Shown here piece after piece: positions 1-9,016 of a stretch of 46,774 nt of DNA (its first letter is position 1; every line of letters starts with the position of its first letter). Source of the DNA: a bacterium (GTDB lineage Bacteria; Patescibacteriota; Gracilibacteria; Peribacterales; Peribacteraceae); assembly GCA_027623015.1 (NCBI GenBank), contig JAQBVR010000008.1, positions 1 to 46,774 of the forward strand, given 5' to 3'. The notes below the pieces were generated by a model. That model saw only the letters and a list, made by a program, of their open reading frames with translations. It was not told the origin of the DNA and made no database searches. The translations under genes and the position numbers were made by a program.

Positions 1-2
1 AG

Positions 3-3000
3 AATGATATAGGGGTACGAGGGCCAAATGGGAAAATACTTACTCTTGATGAAGCGGGTGTCATCACAAAAGAAGAAGCAGTTGTGGAAGCAGACCAAGC
101 AGAGTTTGTAGAGGTTCAGCAAACACAGAGGCAGAACTTTCGCTTCATGCCATCAGATGAAAGCTCTTTACTTCTTACGTTACCGAAAACACTGAAAAGA
201 TATGGAAGCCATCGAATCAATATCATGTATAAGCAACATCCTCCTCCTGCATTTCAGAATCTCATTACCGTACAGGGGGATACTGTTTCGAATATAGTTG
301 TGGATGAATCAGCTCAACAAAAATTATTGAATGTGCCTAAAGGATTTACCGCAGTTATGGAAAATGTCCCAAAGTCTGTTATGCCAAGACGTCTAAAAAA
401 TGTTCATGGGAATCCACAGGTATTTATAGATGTACAAAGAAAGAATACGATCATGGCAGAAGACATCTCTTATGCTCGGATAGGACTCGAAAAAGGCCGT
501 TCTCTCATCGTTCAGCGAGAGAGTGGAACTGACACGTATGGTGAGAAGGACTTTCAAAAGCAAGAGATGGCTCAGGCAGATGTGTTACAAACAGTTGCAA
601 ACGTCCCCGCAATGCGCGCACTAGAAAATGGAGGAGATCAAGTTCTTGGTGGAGTTCGCTCTTTGCAAAGTGCATTTGACGTTGGTAGTGAATCAAATAT
701 GACACAGTCCTATGTGAACGATGTCCGCGGTGCATCGGACAATTTACTGGCGATGTACCAATCCAGTGGACTCAAAGAGAGTGCTGCATCTATTCGTCAG
801 GCAATAACACAGCTTCGTGCTGTAAACAAAGGAACGTATACTGATGAAGTAGAACAGTATCTGTCTGGTCTAGAGGAAAAGCTGCAAGTTATCGAACAGT
901 TGATCTCGTCGAAGTTCATCGAAAAACTTAATGAAGAAGTGCACAAAAATACGTTTTCCCCAGACTCACTTGCTACGTGGTGGGCGCGTAATGGTGTGAT
1001 CATCGTTAGTGCGATCGTCATTGCATGTCTCTGTGCTTCTGGTATCGGCTTAGCTGCAGGCGCGGCAGGTATAGCGATGACAACTGCTACTGGAGCGATG
1101 ACGTGGACAGGTCTTGTTGTTTCGAGTATCGGTTCAGGAGTAGGTGGGTACATCGGTTCAGAAGTTGGTAAAGAGCTAGCACGTACAGAATTTGCTACGT
1201 TTGGCAATGCTCAAGATGATATGGCAAGTGACTTACGACTGTATAAAGAAGGAAAGATTGATGGAGGAGAGTATGTGATGTCTGCCATACAGCAAATTGG
1301 AACAAACACTGCTATTTCGTTTATGCTTATTGGTGCAGGACAAGCGATTGGCAAGTGGGCGCAGGTTCAACTTGCATCCAATGCTGCAGGTCCAGAAGTC
1401 ATAGTGGCCAACATCGTGAACATGGCTAGAAATTCTCTCAATGTTGTCGATGAAGCATGGGATAAGCTCTTTGGAGGAGCAAAAGGGTTCTTTGCAGGTT
1501 ACATGAAAGAAGTCGGTCAGGAGTTTTACGAGGAAATGGTCTTCGAACCTGGAGCAGAACTTCTCCTCGGGCCATATCTTAGTAAAGTCGCAGCAGCTCT
1601 GAAGTGTTCTGGAAAGTTCCCTGGTATCAATACTGACTCAGATGTAGGGGTGACTGTCGCAGAAATGAGGCGCGTGGGTAACAGTATCGAACAGGTATGT
1701 GACTATACCAATAGTGATGCAAATCGTAAGCAGCTTCTCAAAGAGATAAGTGAAAATGGCGGTACGACAGAAGTGGATCCTGACACTGGAGACATCATCG
1801 CAGAAGCAGTAGAGAATGGTTTCCGTGTAAAGACAACGTATAGGGCATCTGCAGAACCTCAGTTGGTTCGTGTCCTCAAGCAGCGACCTATTGGAAAAGT
1901 GGATCCTGAAAGCACAGAGCTACCTGTCACCATGGTTACTGAATACAACATGCGACAAAATGCGGATGGTGCTTGGGTATATACACATCCAGGACCAGGA
2001 AATCTGACACTTCGTCAGTTCCTGAACAATCAAGATGACATCATTACCCTCAAGGGAGAAGAACCTGGAACGTTCCGTGTACGTATCGGAGCAGAGGTTC
2101 TTGTCCTCTTGGAGGCAGAGCTCGACACAGATACACAGCAGGAGACTGCATCAAAGCGATCACAACTATTTCCAGCAGCGCTAGATCCAAAAGTACGTTA
2201 CGAAAGTAAAACGCCATACAGCGAAGCAGATTTACTAACTATTGCGGAGCTTTCACGAGACAATCCACGACTTCTCAAAGTAGCCATAATTGTGCAGCAA
2301 GAACTAACGAAAAGTGATATCGATGCGGATCTTCGTGTACGTCTTGCAACTGCAGTAACCAATAAAACAGAACTTCCACAGGTTGTTGCTAAGGCACTGC
2401 AAACAGTGCATGAGCTTGAAGATGCAGCTGGTAACCGTGGAACTATTAAATTAGAAGGAACTCAAGATGGGCAAGAGGTGCTCAATGCACGGAAGCTCAA
2501 GATTTTATCTGATGCATACATGGAGTCTGACCCAAGGCTTAGTCGTACAGATGCATTGCAAAATGCAAAATTCTTACTCGATGCAGCTTTGGGTGGTGTG
2601 ACAGGTACTCTTGAAGCGAGAAGGCACGCTGTTGTCGATGGCGGACGATTTTCTATCGATGATATTGAAGGGTTAACTGAGCAGGCAGAAGCTGCGAAAG
2701 AAGAAGAATCAAAACAAAAAATATTTGAATACTACAATGGCAGTCCATCTGTCCAAGATGCTCAGTCACGACTAGAAAGTATTATTTCAGAGCAGTTTCC
2801 AAGAGATTTTGCTGAGCTTAAAGCACTCACAAGGGAGGTGATGACTTACTATGATCAGACGGACCAATACCATAACGCGGAGCACATGCTCCAGATGACA
2901 AGTGACATCTTCTTGCTAGCCGATACTGACAAGCTCACACCAGAGAGTATGCGTGAGTTGCTCATTGCCGGTTTGTATCATGATGTGGGCAACGCAGAAC

Positions 3001-6000
3001 ACCCTAACACGACTGCAGGTGTGGATGAACTAGCTGCTATGACAACATTCGTTGATGATAATCTGGCAGCAAAAAATGGACCTCTGGCAGATCTGGCTGC
3101 TGACCCAAGTGCTGTGCAACGCACGGCAGCAAATATACTGGGGACCGTCTTTGCCGATAGGCATGCGAGCCCCGAGCAACTTGCAAAACACGAGTATGTA
3201 CAAGAGGCAGCTGCGTACTTAACTGCTCAAGGGATTGAAACAACGACAGAGCAGTTGGCAGATCTTATGATTGCACCAGATGCTCTGACGGTGAAAAATG
3301 CAGACCTTCTTGGGTCTCTCAAAAAGGAAAATGCAGTGATCAACGGACTGAAAAACCATAGTGAAGATACCCGTAAAGACCTTACAAACTTGCGTAACTT
3401 CGTGAGGGGTAATCCAGAAGGTCCTGCCGCAGATCTTCTTGCACGCATCGATGCCGGAACCATAGATGCCGCAGGCATTCGCGAATTTATAGCGCCGTAT
3501 GCTGGTAAGTACGATATTTTTCCACCTATTTCTGCCCTTGGAAAGACGCCTGCACAGTATAAGGCAGGATTTGATATGTTTGTGGCTGGGAAGTTTCATG
3601 GATTTCGAAATGATGGAGAGACGGACTTTAGTCGCGAAGCAGGAGAGGGAAATGGTCTTTTGTCTTTACCTGGTGATCGATCGCAATCGGAGCAGGGGGC
3701 AGCAGTTTCAGCAGAGTCGAGTGCGTATTTCGATCAGGTCGTCCAGTTCGATGGAGAGATAAATTCCGTAATGCAGGATCTGCTGACAGAGGCTGCTATC
3801 GCAAGTCCTCAAGTTAATCTCATTGCGATGCCTATTGAACAGCTTGCTCAAAGGCTTTCTGCACGCATGGGAGCTTCTCGATTCGCACCATATCAGGCGC
3901 ATATTGATGCGCTGAGCGATGGAGAGCGTGCACTAAGTATTTCACAAATGAGCCCATCCCAGGTCAATGCATTGTTTGCACTGCAGACAGAATTAACTGT
4001 ACAAAGAGATGCTGCTGAGTTGGAGATACAATCCACTGTCACTTTTACAAAACAAGAAGTAAACGACCTTGCTCAAGCAGCTATTCGAAGCATTGTTGAT
4101 CCAGAGGGTACAGCTAGCAGTCTTGGAGAAGGGGTATTGCACTATCTAAAGACTGTGAATACAGATCCTGGCAATTTTGATGATATTAGACTTTTAGCAA
4201 AACAAGAGATTGGTGATGTCTCACCTGAAAATCGTGCCTATATAGAAGCGGAAATCGAGAGAGCCGTCACATTATTTAAAGATCTTCAGCATGGTAAAAA
4301 GGGTGGTCTCGATGGAGTAGCAGAATTCTTTATTCAAGAGGGTAGTTTTCCTATTGAGGAATTACATCAGCAATCAGCTATACCACTAAACACTGCAGCT
4401 GAAAAACAGTTGCATCAAGACCAAGTTCAGCAACTCAAAGAGCAGAGTGAAGTTGGTCTCATTCAAGCACGAAATACAGTCGGTGCGACACCGGAGGCTA
4501 TACAAGAGGTGGCAGCGGAGTTTGTAACTCAGAGAATCGATATGGCTAATGCAGCACTAACAGGTGACCCCGTGGCACTTGCTACGTACATCACACTTCT
4601 TGGAGGCCGAGAGAAAGTTGCGCAGGGTATGGCACAAAAGAACGAAAAGAGGGCATCTAAAGGAAAGCCAGAATATGCTACTGTAGAAGAATTTGTTCAA
4701 GCAGAATACGCGAAGGAGTTTGTGACTATTACCGATGCTATCGCACGAGGGGAGATTGGTTTAGATGCGGATAAGTATATCGATACAACGTTTACTGCTA
4801 TTCGGGATCTTGATGGTATCATGCCAGGCTTAGACATGGAGGCGAAGCAAGCGCTTATTCGCAAGTTGCACACTGCCTCTATGGAGAAACTCAATGCGAG
4901 TGGCAAGCACAATTTTGCAGACTTGAAATCGTATCTTGAATGGTTGATGAGTCCAGACCAGACCATCAAGGGCGGTCGTCCAGAGGCACGAGAGATTTCT
5001 GTAGATGAAGAGGTGGCGATGTCGTATTCTCAGGAGGCTTCATCACGATTGAATGCATCTATTGCAACTATTCAAGGTGCTGAAACGTCTGCATTTACGG
5101 CAGATGCAACGTCGGAGACTCTTGCACAAGTGGATAATGCTCTTGATAAAGCGGTGTTACAGGAAACGGCACGCATTTTAGTGGGTATAGAAACGACTGC
5201 TGGAGCGCGTGCGCTACCTGATGCTGAGCGATGGTTGATTCTAGAATTCTCCGCAACATTCTTACAAGATTTCCGTGTTGCTAATTTTGGTACCGAAGTT
5301 TCACCACAACAACTCACAGAGCTTGTGGTGCAGAATGCGGTAAATCTGGCGCATCAAAACATCATGGACCATATGACACTGGTTGGGTCTAGTCATGGCA
5401 CATTACATGTACTTCGTGGGAACTCAAGGATGCTTATGAATATGTTTAGTGATCCTGCATCTGGCTTCACACCAGAGATGCGTGTTCTTGCCCTTCAGGC
5501 AACATTTGATCATGACATGGGGTATACGAAGAGGACGCTGACGGGTAGCACGGAAGGCCAAGGTGTATTTGCTGCCTCCAAGGATCATCCACTGGAGAGC
5601 ACACTGCGTTTGGAAGCAAATAAGGATCAATACGTCGCTTTGTTTGGTCAAGAAGGATTTGTTACATTGAGGAATTCTATTTTGGATCATTCGGATCCAG
5701 TAGGAAAAGAGCAGTATGCAGATGGAAGAACTAAGGTCGATATTCTAGGGGACCCAAATGCAAGCCCTGCAGAGCGCGTTGCTGCTGCTGTTGCATGTGT
5801 GGATTGTCTTGCCACGGTAAGTAACCTGAAGGCATCTCCTCTCATTCGTGATAATCCGGAGATCATGGCAACGATGATACGTATACAAAAGATTCATACA
5901 CGTATAGATGCTGCCAAAACTAGTGCAGAGAAAGAGAGTCTACAAGCTGAGGCAAAGGCAATTCGGCTCCAGTTGCAAGATCGTATACAGTCTATGGATG

Positions 6001-6824
6001 GCTTAGAACAAGATGCAAAAGATGCCATTGTGCTGTCACTTGACGCAACAATGACTTGGGAAGAAAGCCCATTTGCTATTGGGCTGAACTTGCAAATGCT
6101 TGGTGCTACCGTTGATCCTGATGTTCGTATCGTTGATGGAAAACCTAATGTAACGTATTTGATAGATCCTGCAGGTCAGCGCTTGATCGAAGATGCTGTT
6201 GGGCCTGCACAAGCTGAAGAGATTGGCGAGAAGGGCATTACGAAAGCTGCAAAGGACTTTGGGGGTCTCGATGACACAAATATGGCAGTATTCAAAGAGT
6301 ATATGCAACATGCTCGGCATTTTGCTACTGGTACAGAAGCAGAGCATCAGTCTGCAAGAGAATACTTTGCTGCTACACCAAACATCGTCATAGAAACTCA
6401 AGAGCATCTTGTCATTACCTTGGCGCTAGGAGAAAGTCCGCAGTATGCAGAAGTAGCTCAGTCGGTAGAAAAGGCAGTACATATAGACAACTTACGTCAA
6501 TTTGCTCGGCAGAATATAGAGAAGTTAATCGCAGGAGAGGCACTGACTATTACCGATGCAGAAGGTAAAAAGCTAGAAATAACTGACCGAGAAGAACAGC
6601 GAAGCACTATTACAGAATCCATTCAAACTATTGTTGAGCAGCTACCCAAAACGTATGTAATCAAGAGTGTCGATGGTAAAACAGATGCCTCTTTGCAATC
6701 AGAGTATGAAGCAGTTCAGAGGGCTGTCATTGGTATGGATCCTGCTTCTGCAATGCAGACATGGGCAGACTTTTGTGTTAGAATATATACATCGGCAGGT
6801 AGCTCTTCCCCCATTCGCCAATGA
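3..6824 (+). CDS. Giant protein with two HD-hydrolase-like domains (5' end outside window)
   Basis: The frame is open from the first bases of the window, with no stop before the GTG at 84, so the true start lies upstream and the visible part is about 2,270 codons. Residue numbers here count from that GTG. A glycine/alanine-rich hydrophobic stretch at about 304-360 looks like a membrane hairpin. A first HD-like domain carries YHNAEH (H930) and YHDVGN (H966, D967), the layout of metal-dependent HD phosphohydrolases and cyclic-nucleotide phosphodiesterases. A second near the C-terminus has SSHGTLH (H1771), FDHDMG (H1810, D1811), KDHP (H1835), LDHSD (H1869) and CVDC (D1907), a full H...HD...H...D series. 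The rest is mostly helical, acidic and unrecognised. Its stop overlaps the next start (ATGA), which suggests translational coupling. The enzymatic role is inference from metal-ligand spacing; the substrate is unknown. Confidence 0.8.
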   Translation, partial: NDIGVRGPNGKILTLDEAGVITKEEAVVEADQAEFVEVQQTQRQNFRFMPSDESSLLLTLPKTLKRYGSHRINIMYKQHPPPAFQNLITVQGDTVSNIVVDESAQQKLLNVPKGFTAVMENVPKSVMPRRLKNVHGNPQVFIDVQRKNTIMAEDISYARIGLEKGRSLIVQRESGTDTYGEKDFQKQEMAQADVLQTVANVPAMRALENGGDQVLGGVRSLQSAFDVGSESNMTQSYVNDVRGASDNLLAMYQSSGLKESAASIRQAITQLRAVNKGTYTDEVEQYLSGLEEKLQVIEQLISSKFIEKLNEEVHKNTFSPDSLATWWARNGVIIVSAIVIACLCASGIGLAAGAAGIAMTTATGAMTWTGLVVSSIGSGVGGYIGSEVGKELARTEFATFGNAQDDMASDLRLYKEGKIDGGEYVMSAIQQIGTNTAISFMLIGAGQAIGKWAQVQLASNAAGPEVIVANIVNMARNSLNVVDEAWDKLFGGAKGFFAGYMKEVGQEFYEEMVFEPGAELLLGPYLSKVAAALKCSGKFPGINTDSDVGVTVAEMRRVGNSIEQVCDYTNSDANRKQLLKEISENGGTTEVDPDTGDIIAEAVENGFRVKTTYRASAEPQLVRVLKQRPIGKVDPESTELPVTMVTEYNMRQNADGAWVYTHPGPGNLTLRQFLNNQDDIITLKGEEPGTFRVRIGAEVLVLLEAELDTDTQQETASKRSQLFPAALDPKVRYESKTPYSEADLLTIAELSRDNPRLLKVAIIVQQELTKSDIDADLRVRLATAVTNKTELPQVVAKALQTVHELEDAAGNRGTIKLEGTQDGQEVLNARKLKILSDAYMESDPRLSRTDALQNAKFLLDAALGGVTGTLEARRHAVVDGGRFSIDDIEGLTEQAEAAKEEESKQKIFEYYNGSPSVQDAQSRLESIISEQFPRDFAELKALTREVMTYYDQTDQYHNAEHMLQMTSDIFLLADTDKLTPESMRELLIAGLYHDVGNAEHPNTTAGVDELAAMTTFVDDNLAAKNGPLADLAADPSAVQRTAANILGTVFADRHASPEQLAKHEYVQEAAAYLTAQGIETTTEQLADLMIAPDALTVKNADLLGSLKKENAVINGLKNHSEDTRKDLTNLRNFVRGNPEGPAADLLARIDAGTIDAAGIREFIAPYAGKYDIFPPISALGKTPAQYKAGFDMFVAGKFHGFRNDGETDFSREAGEGNGLLSLPGDRSQSEQGAAVSAESSAYFDQVVQFDGEINSVMQDLLTEAAIASPQVNLIAMPIEQLAQRLSARMGASRFAPYQAHIDALSDGERALSISQMSPSQVNALFALQTELTVQRDAAELEIQSTVTFTKQEVNDLAQAAIRSIVDPEGTASSLGEGVLHYLKTVNTDPGNFDDIRLLAKQEIGDVSPENRAYIEAEIERAVTLFKDLQHGKKGGLDGVAEFFIQEGSFPIEELHQQSAIPLNTAAEKQLHQDQVQQLKEQSEVGLIQARNTVGATPEAIQEVAAEFVTQRIDMANAALTGDPVALATYITLLGGREKVAQGMAQKNEKRASKGKPEYATVEEFVQAEYAKEFVTITDAIARGEIGLDADKYIDTTFTAIRDLDGIMPGLDMEAKQALIRKLHTASMEKLNASGKHNFADLKSYLEWLMSPDQTIKGGRPEAREISVDEEVAMSYSQEASSRLNASIATIQGAETSAFTADATSETLAQVDNALDKAVLQETARILVGIETTAGARALPDAERWLILEFSATFLQDFRVANFGTEVSPQQLTELVVQNAVNLAHQNIMDHMTLVGSSHGTLHVLRGNSRMLMNMFSDPASGFTPEMRVLALQATFDHDMGYTKRTLTGSTEGQGVFAASKDHPLESTLRLEANKDQYVALFGQEGFVTLRNSILDHSDPVGKEQYADGRTKVDILGDPNASPAERVAAAVACVDCLATVSNLKASPLIRDNPEIMATMIRIQKIHTRIDAAKTSAEKESLQAEAKAIRLQLQDRIQSMDGLEQDAKDAIVLSLDATMTWEESPFAIGLNLQMLGATVDPDVRIVDGKPNVTYLIDPAGQRLIEDAVGPAQAEEIGEKGITKAAKDFGGLDDTNMAVFKEYMQHARHFATGTEAEHQSAREYFAATPNIVIETQEHLVITLALGESPQYAEVAQSVEKAVHIDNLRQFARQNIEKLIAGEALTITDAEGKKLEITDREEQRSTITESIQTIVEQLPKTYVIKSVDGKTDASLQSEYEAVQRAVIGMDPASAMQTWADFCVRIYTSAGSSSPIRQ

Positions 6825-7420
6825 ACATGAGAGAAACACTAACAACGTCGGAGCCTCGTTTAGCCCAGATCCAAGATAATCTCACTGCAGAACAGTTACG
6901 TTTACTGCTTACCTCTAGGCCAGAGATAGAACGATACCTTACGTTAGGTGAACAGTTGGGCGCATTTGCATTGAGCACTGATTCTGAACAAGCGCAGAGA
7001 GACATTCTTGTTCGACATGCTCCTGCATCAGTCATTGCTGTAATTGTGGATCAAGATATTCCTATCAATGATCTAGTAAATGACCCTATAGCTATTGCTG
7101 GTTTTCTTCTTAATGTAGCCGAGAAGACGCAGCAGGAACAAGATAGTCCTGTAACAGCAAATGTAGCCCGTGAACAACTTACTGTTTTGAATGCTGAGAC
7201 AGCCCCTTTGAGCTTGGTTATCGCTACACATCAAAAAAGCCATCCAGCATGGTTTGCATTAATAAATCATGGAAATCCTAATCTGGAATTTCTGGCTCCT
7301 TCGGACATTGCTGCCATCTATAATGCGATTGATCAGAACGAATGGAAGGGGGCAACATCTCCAGATATTGATAGGATTGTCGGAGATGCTCGTGAAAGTG
7401 AGGCTGGAATTCTGTCGTAA
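6821..7420 (+). CDS. Hypothetical protein coupled to the giant HD protein
   Basis: A 199-aa protein whose ATG overlaps the stop of the giant gene by 4 nt, so the two are probably translated together. It is soluble, acidic and predicted mostly helical, with no signal peptide, membrane segment or motif I recognise. The 4-nt overlap and the 130-nt gap with a separate promoter before the next gene make this a two-gene (or longer, extending left) transcription unit. Conserved coupling would suggest that it is an adaptor or regulator of the giant protein; that is inference only. Confidence 0.75.
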   Translation: MNMRETLTTSEPRLAQIQDNLTAEQLRLLLTSRPEIERYLTLGEQLGAFALSTDSEQAQRDILVRHAPASVIAVIVDQDIPINDLVNDPIAIAGFLLNVAEKTQQEQDSPVTANVAREQLTVLNAETAPLSLVIATHQKSHPAWFALINHGNPNLEFLAPSDIAAIYNAIDQNEWKGATSPDIDRIVGDARESEAGILS

Positions 7421-7510
7421 TAAATAGCTCTGAAGGTTGCTTTAGACCCAAGGATTTGCTTTGATGACTCCTTATGTCCTTTTTGCTTGGTTGACGATAC
7501 TCTCATAGTA

Positions 7511-7539
7511 TTGCATAAAGTACATAAATATGTTATAAT
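7511..7539 (+). promoter_or_regulatory. Promoter of the DHH phosphoesterase gene
   Basis: TTGCAT (7511-7516), a 17-nt spacer and a perfect TATAAT (7534-7539). The start codon at 7551 begins 11 nt after the -10 box, so the expected transcript has a leader of only about 5 nt and no room for a ribosome binding site. Confidence 0.75.
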
Positions 7540-7550
7540 ACTATGATCAA

Positions 7551-8912
7551 ATGAGTATAAATAGTTCAGACTTATCGGCTTGTACAAGCGCAATACACGA
7601 ATACCAGCGCTTCCTCGTCATCCCACATGCGAATGTGGACCCAGATGGGCTCAGCTCTGCTCTTGCGTGCTTCCATATGCTTACAGCTCTAGGGAAGGAT
7701 GTGACGGTGGTATGCCCCGATACAAAGCCAGAGTCTCTTAGTTTCCTCCCTGGATTTGAGCATTTCACACAAGATCTCTCTGGTAACCAGCAGTTTGTCA
7801 TTACGGTGAATCTTGATGACGGAGTAGAGGTGGACAAGCTTCGATATACTGTCGAAGATCAGAAGGTGAACATCATTATCGTTCCGAAAACCGGTGCCAT
7901 TCAGAGCAAGAACATCACTTTAGGTGGTGGTGACCAGCCGTATGACTGTATTATTGCTGTGGATACTGCAGATTTGCATCTCTTTGGGAGTGCATATACG
8001 GACAATATTGACTTATTTTCTAGTGTGCCGATCATGAATATCGATCACCACATCAGTAATACTCGCTATGGCCAGCTCCATATGATCGACCCTACAGCAT
8101 CTAGTGCTACCGAAGTTCTGTATCATTGGTTTACACAAGTGCCGAGTCTTAAGGAACAGATGACTCCAGACATTGCCACACTTCTCCTTACAGGACTTAT
8201 CACCGATACACGTAGCTTTCAAAATCCTAATACAACACCCCGATCTTTGGAAGTAGCTGCTGAGCTCCTTGAATACGGCGCCCGTCAGCAGGAGATCATC
8301 CAGCATGTGTACAAGACGAAGCCTCTCAGTACACTAAAGATCTGGGGACGCGCTCTCAATGGTATACAGATGGACAAAAATGTTGGTATTGTCTGGTCTT
8401 CTGTATCAAAGGAGGACTTAGCGGAGATGGATGCATCGAGTAAAGAGACGGGTGGTATTCTTGATGAGCTTATTTCAACAATTCCAGATGCAGATGTGCA
8501 TGTACTGTTTACTGAACTAGAAGATGGAGGACTAAAGGCAAGTATGCGTAGTAGTGAGAGTATCGATGTGAGTGCACTTGCTGGGCAGACGTATGGAGGA
8601 GGAGGGCATGCTCGTGCTGCTGGATTTCGTGTTGCTGAGTTTTCAAACTTTTCTCTGCAGGTTATACAGTGTGTTACCAAGCTTAAAGAGGGGATGGCAA
8701 ATCAGCGTGCTGTTGTGAATGATCCTCCGAAGAACTTTATGCCTAAGCTTCCACTTGTTGAGGGTGCAAAGGCTACACCCCAAATCCCAAATTCCAAACC
8801 CCAAACCCCAAACCCCAAATCAGTCGATGTGGTGGGTACATTGGGAGGTGGAGACGAAAAAAAAGGAGGTACGGACATTATGAAAGAGATATCTGGATCT
8901 AATGAAAAGTAA
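7551..8912 (+). CDS. DHH/DHHA1 family phosphoesterase (NrnA/RecJ-like)
   Basis: A 453-aa protein of the DHH superfamily, whose members hydrolyse short oligoribonucleotides, pAp or cyclic dinucleotides with bound Mn ions. Seen in order: motif I NVDPDG (residues 28-33), motif II AVDTAD, the signature DHH (165-167), a GLITDT motif, and a DHHA1 substrate-binding domain ending in GGGGHARAAG (H353). All expected metal ligands are present and there is no membrane segment, which favours the soluble NrnA-like type over GdpP. The last ~60 residues are low-complexity and partly encoded by a heptanucleotide tandem repeat (8777-8818). It has its own promoter and lies upstream of infB. Whether it acts on nanoRNA, pAp or c-di-AMP cannot be decided from sequence. 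Confidence 0.88.
   Translation: MSINSSDLSACTSAIHEYQRFLVIPHANVDPDGLSSALACFHMLTALGKDVTVVCPDTKPESLSFLPGFEHFTQDLSGNQQFVITVNLDDGVEVDKLRYTVEDQKVNIIIVPKTGAIQSKNITLGGGDQPYDCIIAVDTADLHLFGSAYTDNIDLFSSVPIMNIDHHISNTRYGQLHMIDPTASSATEVLYHWFTQVPSLKEQMTPDIATLLLTGLITDTRSFQNPNTTPRSLEVAAELLEYGARQQEIIQHVYKTKPLSTLKIWGRALNGIQMDKNVGIVWSSVSKEDLAEMDASSKETGGILDELISTIPDADVHVLFTELEDGGLKASMRSSESIDVSALAGQTYGGGGHARAAGFRVAEFSNFSLQVIQCVTKLKEGMANQRAVVNDPPKNFMPKLPLVEGAKATPQIPNSKPQTPNPKSVDVVGTLGGGDEKKGGTDIMKEISGSNEK
8777..8818 (+). repeat. Heptanucleotide tandem repeat inside the DHH gene
   Basis: Six consecutive 7-bp units of the type ACCCCAA (variants ATCCCAA and ATTCCAA) within the coding sequence. They encode a Pro/Asn/Lys-rich tail. 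Because 7 is not a multiple of 3, 21 bp (three units) make one repeating 7-residue block, so gain or loss of single units would shift the frame. Confidence 0.85.
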
Positions 8913-8940
8913 AAGAGACAAGAGACAAGATACAAGATAC
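8913..8940 (+). repeat. Heptanucleotide tandem repeat directly after the DHH stop codon
   Basis: Four 7-bp units, two AAGAGAC and two AAGATAC, starting on the base after the TAA stop (8910-8912). Different unit sequence but same period as the array 100 bp upstream. Confidence 0.8.
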
Positions 8941-9016
8941 AAAAATGACCTAAAACTTGTGTTTATAGGGCTTTTTGCTAAAGTTTGTCCGTATATTTTC
9001 GTTTTCCCTGTAATAC

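Noticed and set aside
7543-7553. ATG three codons before a stop, just upstream of the DHH gene
   Set aside because: A three-codon frame overlapping the real start has no support; the DHH ATG at 7551 fits the promoter.
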